A stretch of 64,000 nucleotides of DNA from Pseudomonadales bacterium. Lineage in GTDB: Bacteria > Pseudomonadota > Gammaproteobacteria > Pseudomonadales > Azotimanducaceae. Every line of letters starts with the position of its first letter. Positions within the stretch are counted from its first letter, which is position 1. The DNA lies in the NCBI GenBank assembly GCA_019090615.1, contig JAHRVQ010000012.1:1-64000 (forward strand), read 5' to 3'. The position numbers and the translations under genes are program-made. Below are positions 45,170 through 55,098 of the stretch, in pieces. Under the pieces are notes generated by a model that saw nothing but the letters and a program-made list of their open reading frames with translations, searched no databases and was not told where the DNA came from.

Positions 45170-47062
45170 ATGCAAACAGACGCCCAAAAATTTAACGACG
45201 CTGTTGCGGTAGCAAATATTCCCACCTTGTTAATGGTGTTAGTACAACTAACAGGCGAGATGGTATGGCTTGAAGCCCCCTACAGGCCTTCCCGCGCCAG
45301 TGGCATGGGTGATAACGATAGCGGTGGACTAGCGGATCACATCCAGCAAGAAATACGCACTGCAGCGCTCGATGCAATCCTCACCTGGCATAAAACCAAG
45401 AACGTCGCCATTGCCGACCCTTCTCCAGCCCTGCTGGTGAAGATGTTAAGCGCTGCGATGGGTGAACCGGTACCAGAGGAGTATGGCGAATTTACTGCCG
45501 CACAATTAGGCATGCATCCTGTGCCAACAGAACAAATACCGGTGCCGAAGAATTTCAAAGTACTTGTCGTAGGCGCAGGTGTTTCCGGAATTTGTGCCGC
45601 CATTAATTTAAAATCAGCCGGCATTGACTTTACGGTTATAGAGAAACACCATTCAGTAGGTGGTACATGGCTCGAAAACCATTACCCTGGTGCCGGTGTA
45701 GACACACCCAATCATCTTTATTCATTTTCTTTTGCCACCTACGACTGGAGTGCGTTCTTTGCCCTGCGAGATGAACTGTATGCCTATTTACAACATGTCA
45801 GCAGTAAATTCGAATTAAACCCCCATATCCAGTTTAATACCGAAGTACAGGCTGCCGCATATCAACCGGCAAGCCAGACCTGGGAAGTTAAACTACGCCA
45901 TGCAGACGGCACTATTGAAACCGTCAGCGCCAATATCGTAATCAGTGCCGTCGGTATTTTTAACCCGCTTGTTTATCCAGATATTGAAGGACTGGATTCT
46001 TTTGCTGGGCAGTCATTCCATACTGCCGACTGGCCCGATGAGGTTAATCTAAAAGATAAAAACGTCGCCATTATTGGCAACGGCGCTAGTTGTATGCAAC
46101 TTGGACCAGAAATTCAGGCACAAGTAAAATCACTCACCATATTCCAACGCTCACCCCACTGGGCCGCACCTTTTGAGCAATTTCGTCGACCAGTACCTGA
46201 TGCACTACGATTTCTGATGCAAGAAGTGCCAATTTATCAGGCCTGGTATCGTGTCCGACTGGGCTGGACTTTTAATGACCGAGTCTATTCATCACTACAA
46301 AAAGACCCCAGCTGGCAATTTCCCGAACGCTCATTAAACGCGACCAATGATGCGCACCGCGCCTACTATACCCGCTATATAGAAACTGAGCTTGGCGATA
46401 GACCCGACTTGTTAGATAAGGTACTGCCGTCCTATCCGCCCTTTGGCAAACGTATGTTAATGGACAACGGCTGGTATAAGATGTTACTTAAGGACAACGT
46501 TAACCTGGTAGATGATTCAGTCACAAGTATCAACTCAAATAGCATCAGCACCGAAACTGGCGACCAGTACCAGGCTGATATCCTGGTGCTTGCAACAGGT
46601 TTTGATGTACTGCGTTTTATGAGTTCATTTGAAGTCACAGGCAGATCGGGCAAGACCCTGACTGAAACCTGGGAGCAAGATAATGCCAAGGCCTATATCG
46701 GCACCAGCATCCCTGACTTCCCTAATTTTTACACCTTATACGGCCCTAACCTTCAACCTGGCCACGGTGGCAGCCTTATTTTCGTGGTAGAAATGCAGGT
46801 AAATTATATTATGGATATCATCAAAAAAATGGCCAGCCAGGACCTCGGCACAGTGGAATGTCGTACCGAAACCAACGAAAATTATAATGCCGAAGTGGAT
46901 TCGATCCATGAAAAAATGGTCTGGACTCATCAGGGCATGTCAAGCTACTATCGCAATGACCGAGGACGAATTGTTGTTAACTCTCCCTATCGTAACGTCG
47001 ACTTTTTCAACATGACCCGCAATGCCAACCTGGATGATTTTATTGTGGAAAATAAGCGCTAA
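45170..47062 (+). CDS. large Baeyer-Villiger monooxygenase with N-terminal extension (HAPMO-like)
   Basis: 630 aa. A helical N-terminal extension of about 128 residues precedes the FAD loop GAGVSGICAA (Gly135). The BVMO fingerprint FAGQSFHTADWP is at 278-289, and NADPH loop GNGASCMQLG follows. The extension and overall size match 4-hydroxyacetophenone-monooxygenase-type enzymes, where the N-terminal domain supports dimerisation. It probably oxidises a ketone to an ester. Preceded by GAGGAG. Distinct from the 560-aa BVMO in the same cluster. Confidence 0.93.
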   Translation: MQTDAQKFNDAVAVANIPTLLMVLVQLTGEMVWLEAPYRPSRASGMGDNDSGGLADHIQQEIRTAALDAILTWHKTKNVAIADPSPALLVKMLSAAMGEPVPEEYGEFTAAQLGMHPVPTEQIPVPKNFKVLVVGAGVSGICAAINLKSAGIDFTVIEKHHSVGGTWLENHYPGAGVDTPNHLYSFSFATYDWSAFFALRDELYAYLQHVSSKFELNPHIQFNTEVQAAAYQPASQTWEVKLRHADGTIETVSANIVISAVGIFNPLVYPDIEGLDSFAGQSFHTADWPDEVNLKDKNVAIIGNGASCMQLGPEIQAQVKSLTIFQRSPHWAAPFEQFRRPVPDALRFLMQEVPIYQAWYRVRLGWTFNDRVYSSLQKDPSWQFPERSLNATNDAHRAYYTRYIETELGDRPDLLDKVLPSYPPFGKRMLMDNGWYKMLLKDNVNLVDDSVTSINSNSISTETGDQYQADILVLATGFDVLRFMSSFEVTGRSGKTLTETWEQDNAKAYIGTSIPDFPNFYTLYGPNLQPGHGGSLIFVVEMQVNYIMDIIKKMASQDLGTVECRTETNENYNAEVDSIHEKMVWTHQGMSSYYRNDRGRIVVNSPYRNVDFFNMTRNANLDDFIVENKR

Positions 47063-47210
47063 CCTTCACCGCTACCTAATTGGATAAGCCTCAAATAAGA
47101 ACAGTATAAGTGCCGAGTAAAAACAGAATTAGAACAAAAATAAGTGAAGGACTGGCGTCGGATGAACATCGACTAATAACAAACCCTTCTTAACCGAGCC
47201 TATCAGAAAA

Positions 47211-47597
47211 ATGGCTAACAACAGACCGAATAAAAATATACTTATTTTTATTTTAAGCCTGATAATTGGCCTGCAAATAAGCCTGATGTTAATTTTGCCT
47301 GGTTGGGAAAAGCCCCAGGGCATGTTGGCAGGCTTCGTATGGGGTGGCATATTGACATTCACTTTAACCTCGGTAGCCAGCAGCGTCGCCCTGGCGTTCA
47401 TCGCCAGCCTGCTATTTGGATCGGCAAAAAGAGCATTGATCCTGATTGAAGCCACCCTCATTGCCGTTTTGTTTCTCGCAACCGTTATATTATGTTTTAT
47501 TTACGTACAACCCGCTAAAGACCCGCGTACCCTTGAGGCCGAAAAAGTGGCAACGGAACTCAGGTTAAAGCAGCAATACGAACACAATATCCGCTAA
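47211..47597 (+). CDS. small membrane protein
   Basis: 128 aa with three hydrophobic segments (about 10-30, 42-75 with two close helices, 82-105) and a charged tail ending in coiled-coil-like 'EKVATELRLKQQYEHNIR'. Family not recognised. The ribosome-binding site is weak. Convergent with the ThDP enzyme gene. Confidence 0.6.
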   Translation: MANNRPNKNILIFILSLIIGLQISLMLILPGWEKPQGMLAGFVWGGILTFTLTSVASSVALAFIASLLFGSAKRALILIEATLIAVLFLATVILCFIYVQPAKDPRTLEAEKVATELRLKQQYEHNIR

Positions 47598-47699
47598 CAA
47601 TTACCGCTTATTAGCAGATTACAACAACCCGTCGGCATCAACACTTCAAAGCAATAGATCCAATAAAATCCTTCAGAGCACGCCTTACCACACCCAGAG

Positions 47700-49364
47700 T
47701 TACTCTTTGCCCTCAACCAGAATATCCACCAGATAAGATCCTTTATTATTCAACGCATTGGCAATAGCGCCAGCAATAGCTCCTGGCTCCGATACCTGTT
47801 CGCCCTCAATGCCCATACCTTTGGCCATTTCCACAAAACCCAGGGTTGGGTTACTCAAATCCATATTTGGATAGGGCTTATCGGATTGAGCATTAAAGCG
47901 CTGACGATAAACATCCATATTATGTTTCAGCACTCGGTACTCTCTGTTAGACAGGATTATAAACACTATATCAAGATCATGATGAGCAGCGGTCCACAAC
48001 GCCTGAATGCTATACATTGCCGACCCATCACCCGAAATCGCTACTACAGTTTTATCCTTGTGCGCCACTTTAACACCAATTACACCCGCTAACCCCTGGC
48101 CAATACCACCGCCACGACCGGCATAAAATGAATGCGGCTTATCAAGATTAAAACTACTGGCTACGTCACTAATAGCGGTAATTGATTCATCAACAATAAT
48201 TACGTCATCCGGCAATGCCTTACCCAATTCAAAAAGTGCTCGGGCGGGCGACATAGGAGAATGATCCCATAAGGCCTGTAGCCTTTTCTCACTTTTTTCC
48301 GCAAATGCCTGCTTCTTACTGTTCAGCTCACTGGTTCGTTGTTCGATCATTTTCACATTAGTTGGCTGCAAACTCTTCTTCAGCAACGTATCAAGACCAC
48401 CAATGGATGTTGACAAGGCACCCACAATGCCCATATCGAGACTGAAATTATGTGCCAGTTGAGCGGCTGAATTTTCTATTTGAGTGACAATCGTACCGTC
48501 ACTAAAGGTCGGCCCTTCGGTAAACCAGACCTCTTCGAAAAATGGCCCACCTAACATTAATACAAAATCCCGATCTTCAAGCAGCTGATGAATTGCCGCA
48601 GCATCCAACGGAATACGACCCTGATAATGGGCATGGGATATTGGAAAAGAAATATGTTGTAACAGTCCCTCGGTCCAGACTGGCGCGCCCAGGGTTTCAG
48701 CCAGCGCGATCACCTGATTATAGGCCCCATGCCTGGCTACATCATCACCAACAATAATTGCCGGTTTTTTACTGCTCAGCGCCAGCGCTGCCAATGCTTC
48801 GAGACCATCCGGATTAGCCGCTGCCTGGCGATATAAAATTTCCCCAGCACGGGGCAGATTATCTGATTCCTGCTCCATAACGTTAATGGGCAGGCCAACA
48901 AAAACAGGGCCTGGAGGGCCGTCATTAGCTATTTTAAAAGCGCGACGTAGGATTGGCGCCATTTCATCAGCGGTTTCAACCTGTACAGCCCACTTTGTCA
49001 CCGGTGCCGCCATAGCAACCAGGTCATGACCTAGCAAAGGATCACGCAGACGCATCCGAGTATCTTGTTGGCCAGCAGTAACAATCAATGGTGAATTGGC
49101 TTTTAGCGCCCCATATATCATACCAATGGCATTACCTAGCCCGGGCGCAACATGCATATTAGCCACCGCAGTCTTACCACTTGCCTGCGCATAAAAACTG
49201 GCGGCCCCTACAGCCAGGCCTTCATGCAGCGCAACAATATACTCAATGCTGGGATAATCAATCAGGCTGTCTAATAACGGGCTTTCAGTGGTGCCTGGAT
49301 TGCCGAAAATATGCTCCACACCATGGACCATTAAACTTTCCATAAAAATTTGTCGACCGCGCAT
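47700..49364 (-). CDS. ThDP-dependent benzoylformate-decarboxylase-like enzyme
   Basis: 554 aa three-domain ThDP fold. N-terminal GNPGTTESPLL (Thr where benzoylformate decarboxylase has Ser26), cofactor-activating Glu48 in LHEGLAV, and His71 in NMHVAPGLGNAIG. ThDP/Mg motif GDG at 445-447 with Asn473 (GDG-x25-N). It decarboxylates or ligates a 2-oxoacid; similarity is closest to benzoylformate decarboxylase/acetolactate-type enzymes lacking FAD-site oxidase features. The Ser to Thr change suggests a different substrate. Possibly a carboligase acting on a pathway 2-oxoacid. Confidence 0.9.
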   Translation of the reverse strand: MRGRQIFMESLMVHGVEHIFGNPGTTESPLLDSLIDYPSIEYIVALHEGLAVGAASFYAQASGKTAVANMHVAPGLGNAIGMIYGALKANSPLIVTAGQQDTRMRLRDPLLGHDLVAMAAPVTKWAVQVETADEMAPILRRAFKIANDGPPGPVFVGLPINVMEQESDNLPRAGEILYRQAAANPDGLEALAALALSSKKPAIIVGDDVARHGAYNQVIALAETLGAPVWTEGLLQHISFPISHAHYQGRIPLDAAAIHQLLEDRDFVLMLGGPFFEEVWFTEGPTFSDGTIVTQIENSAAQLAHNFSLDMGIVGALSTSIGGLDTLLKKSLQPTNVKMIEQRTSELNSKKQAFAEKSEKRLQALWDHSPMSPARALFELGKALPDDVIIVDESITAISDVASSFNLDKPHSFYAGRGGGIGQGLAGVIGVKVAHKDKTVVAISGDGSAMYSIQALWTAAHHDLDIVFIILSNREYRVLKHNMDVYRQRFNAQSDKPYPNMDLSNPTLGFVEMAKGMGIEGEQVSEPGAIAGAIANALNNKGSYLVDILVEGKE

Positions 49365-49463
49365 GGCAACCCCTTCATGGTTATTATAAGAGTTGCCAGC
49401 CTATTAGAAATACGCTGCCGGATCAATATTCAAGGGCACGGATAACAAAACCCAAACCAGATA

Positions 49464-50420
49464 TTATCTTGCAGAAATACCCACATCCTCCAGTAAAGCC
49501 ATGTCATCTGCAAAAGAAGGGTTAGGGGTTACCAATAATTTATCGCCGCAGAAGATGGAATTTGCACCCGCTAAAAAGCACAAAGCCTGTGCCGCAACAT
49601 CCATGTCATTGCGCCCTGCGGATAACCTTACCACCGAATTTGGCATCATAATTCTCGCTAATGCGATGGTACGAACATATTCAAGGATATCCAACGGCTC
49701 TATATCTTCCATAGGTGTGCCCTTAACCCGCACCAGCATATTAATTGGCACAGACTCTGGGTGTTCCGCCAAATTTGCCAGCTGAATCAGCAAACCCACT
49801 CGGTCCCGATCCGATTCGCCCATGCCGACAATTCCACCACAACATAATTTAACACCTGACTGGCGCACATTAGCCAGGGTATCAAGACGATCCTGATAGG
49901 TGCGCGTTGAAATTATTTCGTTATAATATTCCGGCGAGGTATCAAGGTTATGGTTATAATAATCGAGCCCAGCAGCGGCCAACTTTTGTGCCTGCGATTC
50001 ATTTAACATGCCAAGCGTAACGCAGGTTTCCATACCTTCATCATTGACCGCCTTAACCATTTCGATAACCCGCTGTAGGTTTTTATCCGTAGGATTACGC
50101 CAGGCGGCGCCCATACAGAACCTGGATGCACCAGCCTGCTTAGCAATTTTGGCGGCCCCAACAACATCTTCAAGTGGCAACAGGCCATGCGCCTCAGTAC
50201 CTGTTTCATAATGCACACTCTGCGGACAATATTTACAGTCTTCAGGGCAATTTCCAGTCTTGATCGACATCAAGGTGCTGATCTGTACTTCATTCTCTGG
50301 AAAGGCAAGCCGATGAATCTGTTGCGCAGCATGAATTAAATCTGAAAAAGGTTGCCGATATATCTCCAGTGCCTTTTCCAGCACCCAGTCATGCTGAGTT
50401 TCTACATTTTTTTGGTTCAT
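49464..50420 (-). CDS. bioB: biotin synthase
   Basis: 318 aa. Radical-SAM cluster Cys58-x3-Cys62-x2-Cys65 ([11 protein letters not shown]) and conserved blocks [17 protein letters not shown] and RLSAGR. These identify BioB, which inserts sulfur into dethiobiotin. No other bio genes and no recognisable biotin-type operator are nearby. It lies isolated from the biotin operon, which is unusual but not rare. It may simply neighbour carboxylase-dependent metabolism. Confidence 0.98.
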   Translation of the reverse strand: MNQKNVETQHDWVLEKALEIYRQPFSDLIHAAQQIHRLAFPENEVQISTLMSIKTGNCPEDCKYCPQSVHYETGTEAHGLLPLEDVVGAAKIAKQAGASRFCMGAAWRNPTDKNLQRVIEMVKAVNDEGMETCVTLGMLNESQAQKLAAAGLDYYNHNLDTSPEYYNEIISTRTYQDRLDTLANVRQSGVKLCCGGIVGMGESDRDRVGLLIQLANLAEHPESVPINMLVRVKGTPMEDIEPLDILEYVRTIALARIMMPNSVVRLSAGRNDMDVAAQALCFLAGANSIFCGDKLLVTPNPSFADDMALLEDVGISAR

Positions 50421-50713
50421 AATAAAGTTTTAAATTTCTCATCTAATATAAGTTTAATTCATCAACAGGCCGTCTTGTGACGATCCCTGCTTACCAATAA
50501 AACAGCCCGATAGAGACAACAATCTGCCGCTGTTAATAATAATGCTATAGAAAATAGTTACTGTATTAGCAAACTATGTGACCAAACAGGAAACATCTGA
50601 GTTGCCAAGCTAGAAACACCTGGTTTATTCTTGCCTGTAGATTCTGGGCAGATGTTCGTGCCTGGGCCCACTATTGTATCATCAGGCGTCATGGCGCCGA
50701 TAGGAGTAGAAGC

Positions 50714-51916
50714 ATGACCGCACCGATGCAGGGACTACGCGTCCTAGAAGTAGCAAGTTGGTTGGCAGCGCCCAGTTGCGCAGCTTTAATGGCTGATATG
50801 GGCGCCGATGTCATTAAGGTTGAACCACCCAGCGGCGACACTTATCGTCAGTTATATGCATCTTTAATGGGGCAGGACTTCGTTCATCCGACTTTTGAAT
50901 TCGATAATCGCGGCAAACGTGGCGTAGTGATCGATTTTGAACAGGATGAAGGCCGGACTTTGTTATTGGAGCTGGCCAAAGACGTAGATATATTTATTAC
51001 CAACCTTACCATGCCCAGGCTTGAGCGCTACGGCCTGAGTTATGATGCAATTCGCGCCGTTGCACCTAAAAGCATCTACGCAGTGCTTTCGGCCTTTGGC
51101 ACAGAAGGTCCCGATTCAGAACGGCAAGGTTTCGATCAGTCAGCATTCTGGGCCCGTACCGGTGCTATGTCGGTTTCCGGTGACGCCACCAGCCCACCAT
51201 CACTTTGCCGCGGCGGATTTGGTGATCATACCAGCGCATTAAACCTACTTGCAGCTAGCCTGGCAGCACTGCGGGTACGAGACCAGACGGGTGAAAGTCA
51301 ATATGTCGAAGTAACCCTGCAACGCACCGGCATCTGGGCCCTGGCGGGTGATGTAACAACCACACTCTACTCAAGGGTACAACCACAACGACATGACCCT
51401 GACAGACCTTCTAATCCAGCCTGGAACTATTACCAGACTGCCGACGGTCGGTGGTTACTACTGGTGATGCCAATGGCAATGCCTTTTTGGCCCGCATTCA
51501 GCAAATTGATGGGTTACCCTGAATGGATTAAAGACGATCGATTTCAAAACATGACCGGACTACTTAATAACGGTCCAGAAATCGTCCCTATGGTAAGAGA
51601 AACCATCGCCACCGCGACGCTTGAAGACTGGTCTGAAAAACTAGATAACGCTGGGTTAATCTGGGCCCCAGTAGCAGAACTACCAGAAGTGGTAGAAGAC
51701 CCTGCACTACGGGCGGTGGGTGCCTTTGAAACTATCAACCATCCTCGTGCCGGCGCAATAGAAACCATTGCTGCACCCATGGAAATTCGAGGCGCAGATA
51801 TAGCCGTACGAGGTCCAGCGCCAGAATTAGGCCAACACTCGCGTGAAGTATTTACTGAACTTGGCCTAAAAGATGAACGCCTTGATGATCTATTCAAACG
51901 CGGTGTTCTTGTCTAA
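50714..51916 (+). CDS. family III CoA-transferase
   Basis: 400 aa single module. GLRVLEVASWLAAPSCAALMADMG and GADVIKVEPPSGDTYR; catalytic Asp171 in GFGDHTSALN; GESQYVEVTLQRTG. It activates an acid with CoA. Ribosome-binding site ATAGGAGTAG before the ATG. It ends in two hairpins shared with the convergent acetyl-CoA hydrolase gene. Confidence 0.93.
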   Translation: MTAPMQGLRVLEVASWLAAPSCAALMADMGADVIKVEPPSGDTYRQLYASLMGQDFVHPTFEFDNRGKRGVVIDFEQDEGRTLLLELAKDVDIFITNLTMPRLERYGLSYDAIRAVAPKSIYAVLSAFGTEGPDSERQGFDQSAFWARTGAMSVSGDATSPPSLCRGGFGDHTSALNLLAASLAALRVRDQTGESQYVEVTLQRTGIWALAGDVTTTLYSRVQPQRHDPDRPSNPAWNYYQTADGRWLLLVMPMAMPFWPAFSKLMGYPEWIKDDRFQNMTGLLNNGPEIVPMVRETIATATLEDWSEKLDNAGLIWAPVAELPEVVEDPALRAVGAFETINHPRAGAIETIAAPMEIRGADIAVRGPAPELGQHSREVFTELGLKDERLDDLFKRGVLV

Positions 51917-51964
51917 ATGCTCTAGCCTAAATGTTCGCGCCTAAGTACCAGGTTAGGTGTATCT

Positions 51965-52074
51965 GGTCAGGCAAACCTGACCCATAATATACTCTATTTC
52001 GGATCAGGTATTAGTAATGCAATGAGTGTGTAGCGTATTCTTCTGACCATGCTTTTAAACAAAGCTGGTCAGAA
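51965..52074. terminator. two hairpins between convergent genes
   Basis: GGTCAGG-CAAA-CCTGACC (51965-51982) and TTCTGACCATGCTTT/AAAGCTGGTCAGAA (52041-52074, one bulge). They share the GGTCAG core and probably terminate transcription from both sides. Upstream, CCTAAATG-like copies of the gene's stop region repeat at 51915-51945. Confidence 0.7.
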
Positions 52075-52081
52075 ACCACCA

Positions 52082-53422
52082 TCAGGCACCATATAATTTT
52101 TTCGCCTGCACTACTAATTCTTCGCGAAAATCAGGATGCGCGATTTCACATAAAGCCCGTGCTCGCTGTTGCACAGTTTTACCACGCAATTCAGCAATAC
52201 CAAACTCAGTGACCACATAGTCAATATACGTTCGCGGCACTGTGACCGGTGTACCACCCGTCAGGGTAGGGACAATCCGTGATACTCTCTGGCTGCTTCC
52301 TTTGGGCACAGAACTAGAGGGCAATACGCTCACTGATTTACCCCCGGGCGAATAAGCCCCTGCTACCATAAATACCGTTTGCCCACCGACACCCGTAAAC
52401 ATCCGATGATCAAAGGCCTCAGCGGATACCTGACCAGTAAGATCAACCACCATGGCATTATTCACAGCAACAAAATTTTCCTGGGTGATCAGCATCCTTA
52501 AATCATCGGTATAACCGAAATCATATAATTCAAATACCGGGTTTTCATTAATGCCATCTAACTCTTCCTGACTAAGCGCCACAATGGCACTGGCAACCAC
52601 CTTACCCTTATGCAGGGTTTTTCTCTGTCCAGTAATAACACCTTTATTAACCAGATCAACCAGGCCACCAGTAATAAGTTCTGCCTGAACACCCAGGTCA
52701 TTACGAAAATCAAGGAATTGTCCCAGCGATGCAGACACAGTACCCACACCCATTTGTATGGTGTCACCGTCATTAATCAACTCTACCCCAACTGTGGTAC
52801 AGATGGCTTCTACCTGTGATATTTCTTCTTCGCTTAATTCTTCAGCCTGCGCTGCTGCATCGGCGACAATTGAATGCGACTCGCCCTCGACAAAAAAATC
52901 AATTTCATCGACGTGCACATAGTTTTCTCCGTAGGTGCGGATAAACTCTTCTCGGACTTCAGCAATAACAATAGTTGCCCGTCTGACCAACCCTGGTGAC
53001 ATCCAGACGCCCTGACCAAAACTACAATAACCATGTTCGTTAGGCGGCGACACGGGCACCATTAATACGTCTGGGTTCGGCGCTAGACCTGCCGGCATTT
53101 CATATTGCTTCCACAGCCCAACGGGCAAATAATCGGTCTCTCCTGCATGGCATGCAGCTCTATTCAGCGGTGTAGAATAGTTATCCCGCAATCTGAATAT
53201 ATCCCGCAGTTCAGGTCCAGTCCATTGCACCGCCGAGCCCATATGATCGATCCGGACTTGTTTAAGTCCATTTTTTTTTGCTGATTCGATCAGTGCTTTA
53301 CATAAAGTAAAGGGCGTGGTTACCGAAGGCGTCACATTCACCGTATCGCCTGACTTAATATTTAATACCGCCTCTGAGGGTGACACTAACTTACGCCCCA
53401 GCATGTCTCGCCAATTTGCCAT
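52082..53422 (-). CDS. acetyl-CoA hydrolase / 4-hydroxybutyrate-type CoA-transferase
   Basis: 446 aa of the ACH/Cat1 family: N-terminal AVLNIKSGDTVNVTPSVTTPFTL, GGLVDLVNKGVITGQRKTLHKG-type middle, 'TGVGGQTVFMVAGAYSPGG' and C-terminal VTEFGIAELRGKTVQQRAR. Family I-type transferase with a catalytic Glu. It moves CoA between acetate/propionate and pathway acids. Convergent with the family III CoA-transferase. Confidence 0.9.
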   Translation of the reverse strand: MANWRDMLGRKLVSPSEAVLNIKSGDTVNVTPSVTTPFTLCKALIESAKKNGLKQVRIDHMGSAVQWTGPELRDIFRLRDNYSTPLNRAACHAGETDYLPVGLWKQYEMPAGLAPNPDVLMVPVSPPNEHGYCSFGQGVWMSPGLVRRATIVIAEVREEFIRTYGENYVHVDEIDFFVEGESHSIVADAAAQAEELSEEEISQVEAICTTVGVELINDGDTIQMGVGTVSASLGQFLDFRNDLGVQAELITGGLVDLVNKGVITGQRKTLHKGKVVASAIVALSQEELDGINENPVFELYDFGYTDDLRMLITQENFVAVNNAMVVDLTGQVSAEAFDHRMFTGVGGQTVFMVAGAYSPGGKSVSVLPSSSVPKGSSQRVSRIVPTLTGGTPVTVPRTYIDYVVTEFGIAELRGKTVQQRARALCEIAHPDFREELVVQAKKLYGA

Positions 53423-53520
53423 TATTATTTTCCCCCAATTTGTTTTTTTCGAGGATAACGCAAATCATTGATAGATGTCATGAAAAGGATCTCAACGATA
53501 ATATAAAGCCAGACCGCTGA

Positions 53521-53560
53521 ACCATATTTTATGTGCTTAAACCATATTTTATGTGCTTAA
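53521..53560. repeat. perfect 20-bp tandem duplication
   Basis: Two identical copies of ACCATATTTTATGTGCTTAA in the spacer upstream of the acetyl-CoA hydrolase gene. Confidence 0.95.
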
Positions 53561-53642
53561 ACATAGATAATTTGGCAAGGTCACGCAAAAATACAACGTT
53601 GCTGCGGCCCTGCACGAGGATGATTTTCTTCGGCTAGACAGC

Positions 53643-54881
53643 CTAAAGTTTCAATTTCAGCGCTTCTAACAGGAGTGGTTGCTGTTGCCGCAAGGCTTTA
53701 CGCAATATAATTTCCTGATCCGCCATAGCGGCCTGCCGCGCTTTCAACAACTGATGTACCAGACGGTAACTTGCTGCAGACGATTGATGATGCTGAGGCA
53801 AATCTTCTGCCAAAATGTGGATCAGGCCAGGTTCATTAATTAATATCCAGGCAGGAAATTCATCGACAACAGGCGCCTGATCCAGATCCAGTTCATCTTC
53901 AAGCGCACAATAGGCCTGCCATAGTGTCCTTATACCTGCATCAATCAATTTATCTGAATCCAGCCAAATTGACGCTTGATCACCGAATTGCCAACATAGG
54001 TGACACCATGCCATCAATTCTTCACCGCGGTTGTGTCGCCGACCACCGCATTCTGCCAGGCGTCGACATAATATAATTTCCTGGCGCCAATCTGGCTCTG
54101 CCAGGATGGCCGCACTCACTCCGCGCCAATCCTCCGCCTGGGCCAGGATATAACTATTATGCAAATCCGCTACTGCAGCAGAAAAACCTTTCTGTTTAAC
54201 CGCTTCGCTCAACCTACGCCATTGCCGCATCATGAAATCACGACTTTTATTTCGCAGTAATCGCTTCACATCAGGCAGCAGGTTTTGCAGTAAAGTTAGC
54301 TCAGCTGGCGGATCAAATACGGGCTCTGAAAATTGCCGAACTAAAACCAGTAGCTCGTCAAAAATTGCAAGATCCGCATAATTGGGTGCTTGTTGATAGA
54401 GTTGATCCAGATATTGCTGCGCATCCGCGGCAGCATAGTCCAGCAGTGCGTTAATGATATTATTACTTAATACCACCACCGGGTTATCAAAAAACATATC
54501 CATTTGTGGTGATGTTTGAACCGGTGCAAAACGCTGGCTAAGACGAGTGCTCCTGGCTCCGTCAGCGCTCATCTTTAGCGCTACCTGCTTGTCGGTGCGC
54601 TGCCAGGGCAAGTATTCTTCGATCTCCGAAACAAGTCCAATGGTTTCTGCGTAAGCGACTATAATGTCTAGCTCAGCAAATATACGCTCTGAATTACCCA
54701 GTAAATACTGATCCAGAAAATCGATTTGGCCCAAACGCCAACATTCATAATCCTCATAGGCTAGCCGACCACTGGTTAAAAGCCATTCCAATGGGGTAAA
54801 AACCCCCTGTTCCATTAGCTGACTATTAACCAGCGCATGCAGCACAAAATGTTCTGGCTTTATATTGTTTTGCGCTACCAT
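53643..54881 (-). CDS. uncharacterised 412-aa helical protein beside the SNF2 helicase
   Basis: No family recognised. Mostly alpha-helical with a Trp-rich opening (FTPLEWLLTSGRLAYEDYEC). No signal or membrane segment. No nuclease or ATPase motif is visible. It lies downstream of the SWIM/SNF2 helicase on the same strand, with only the repeat array between them, suggesting a functional pair, for example a helicase partner. Function unknown. Confidence 0.75.
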   Translation of the reverse strand: MVAQNNIKPEHFVLHALVNSQLMEQGVFTPLEWLLTSGRLAYEDYECWRLGQIDFLDQYLLGNSERIFAELDIIVAYAETIGLVSEIEEYLPWQRTDKQVALKMSADGARSTRLSQRFAPVQTSPQMDMFFDNPVVVLSNNIINALLDYAAADAQQYLDQLYQQAPNYADLAIFDELLVLVRQFSEPVFDPPAELTLLQNLLPDVKRLLRNKSRDFMMRQWRRLSEAVKQKGFSAAVADLHNSYILAQAEDWRGVSAAILAEPDWRQEIILCRRLAECGGRRHNRGEELMAWCHLCWQFGDQASIWLDSDKLIDAGIRTLWQAYCALEDELDLDQAPVVDEFPAWILINEPGLIHILAEDLPQHHQSSAASYRLVHQLLKARQAAMADQEIILRKALRQQQPLLLEALKLKL

Positions 54882-54929
54882 TTATTGTCCGTTAGAAATG
54901 CTGTTTATATAAGATCTGTCTGTTTAAAA

Positions 54930-55098
54930 GCAAGATCGGCTCAGGGCTGTCTGTTTTATAGCAAGAGCCGCTCAGGGCTGTATGTTTTAAAGCAAGAGCC
55001 GCTCAGGGCTGTATGTTTTAAAGCAAGAGCCGCTCAGGGCTGTATGTTTTAAAGCAAGAGCAGCTCAGGGCTGTTTATCAAGACCAGCTCAGGGCTGT
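54930..55098. repeat. 31-bp tandem repeat array derived from the helicase gene end
   Basis: Four full 31-bp units (54930-54960, 54961-54991, 54992-55022, 55023-55053) plus two shorter ones share GCAAGAGC(C/A)GCTCAGGGCT. The last unit contains the stop and final codons of the SNF2 gene (TCAGGGCTG, 55089-55097). So the array has copied the gene's 3' end outward. Confidence 0.95.

Noticed and set aside
50421-50713. Biotin operator upstream of bioB
   Set aside because: No TTGTAAAC...GTTTACAA-type palindrome is present.
54837-55052. Open frame through the 31-bp repeat array
   Set aside because: Coding appearance is produced by the repeat itself; no ribosome-binding site and the frame overlaps the 412-aa gene.
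54930-55098. CRISPR-like array
   Set aside because: Units are contiguous with no unique spacers and there are no cas genes.
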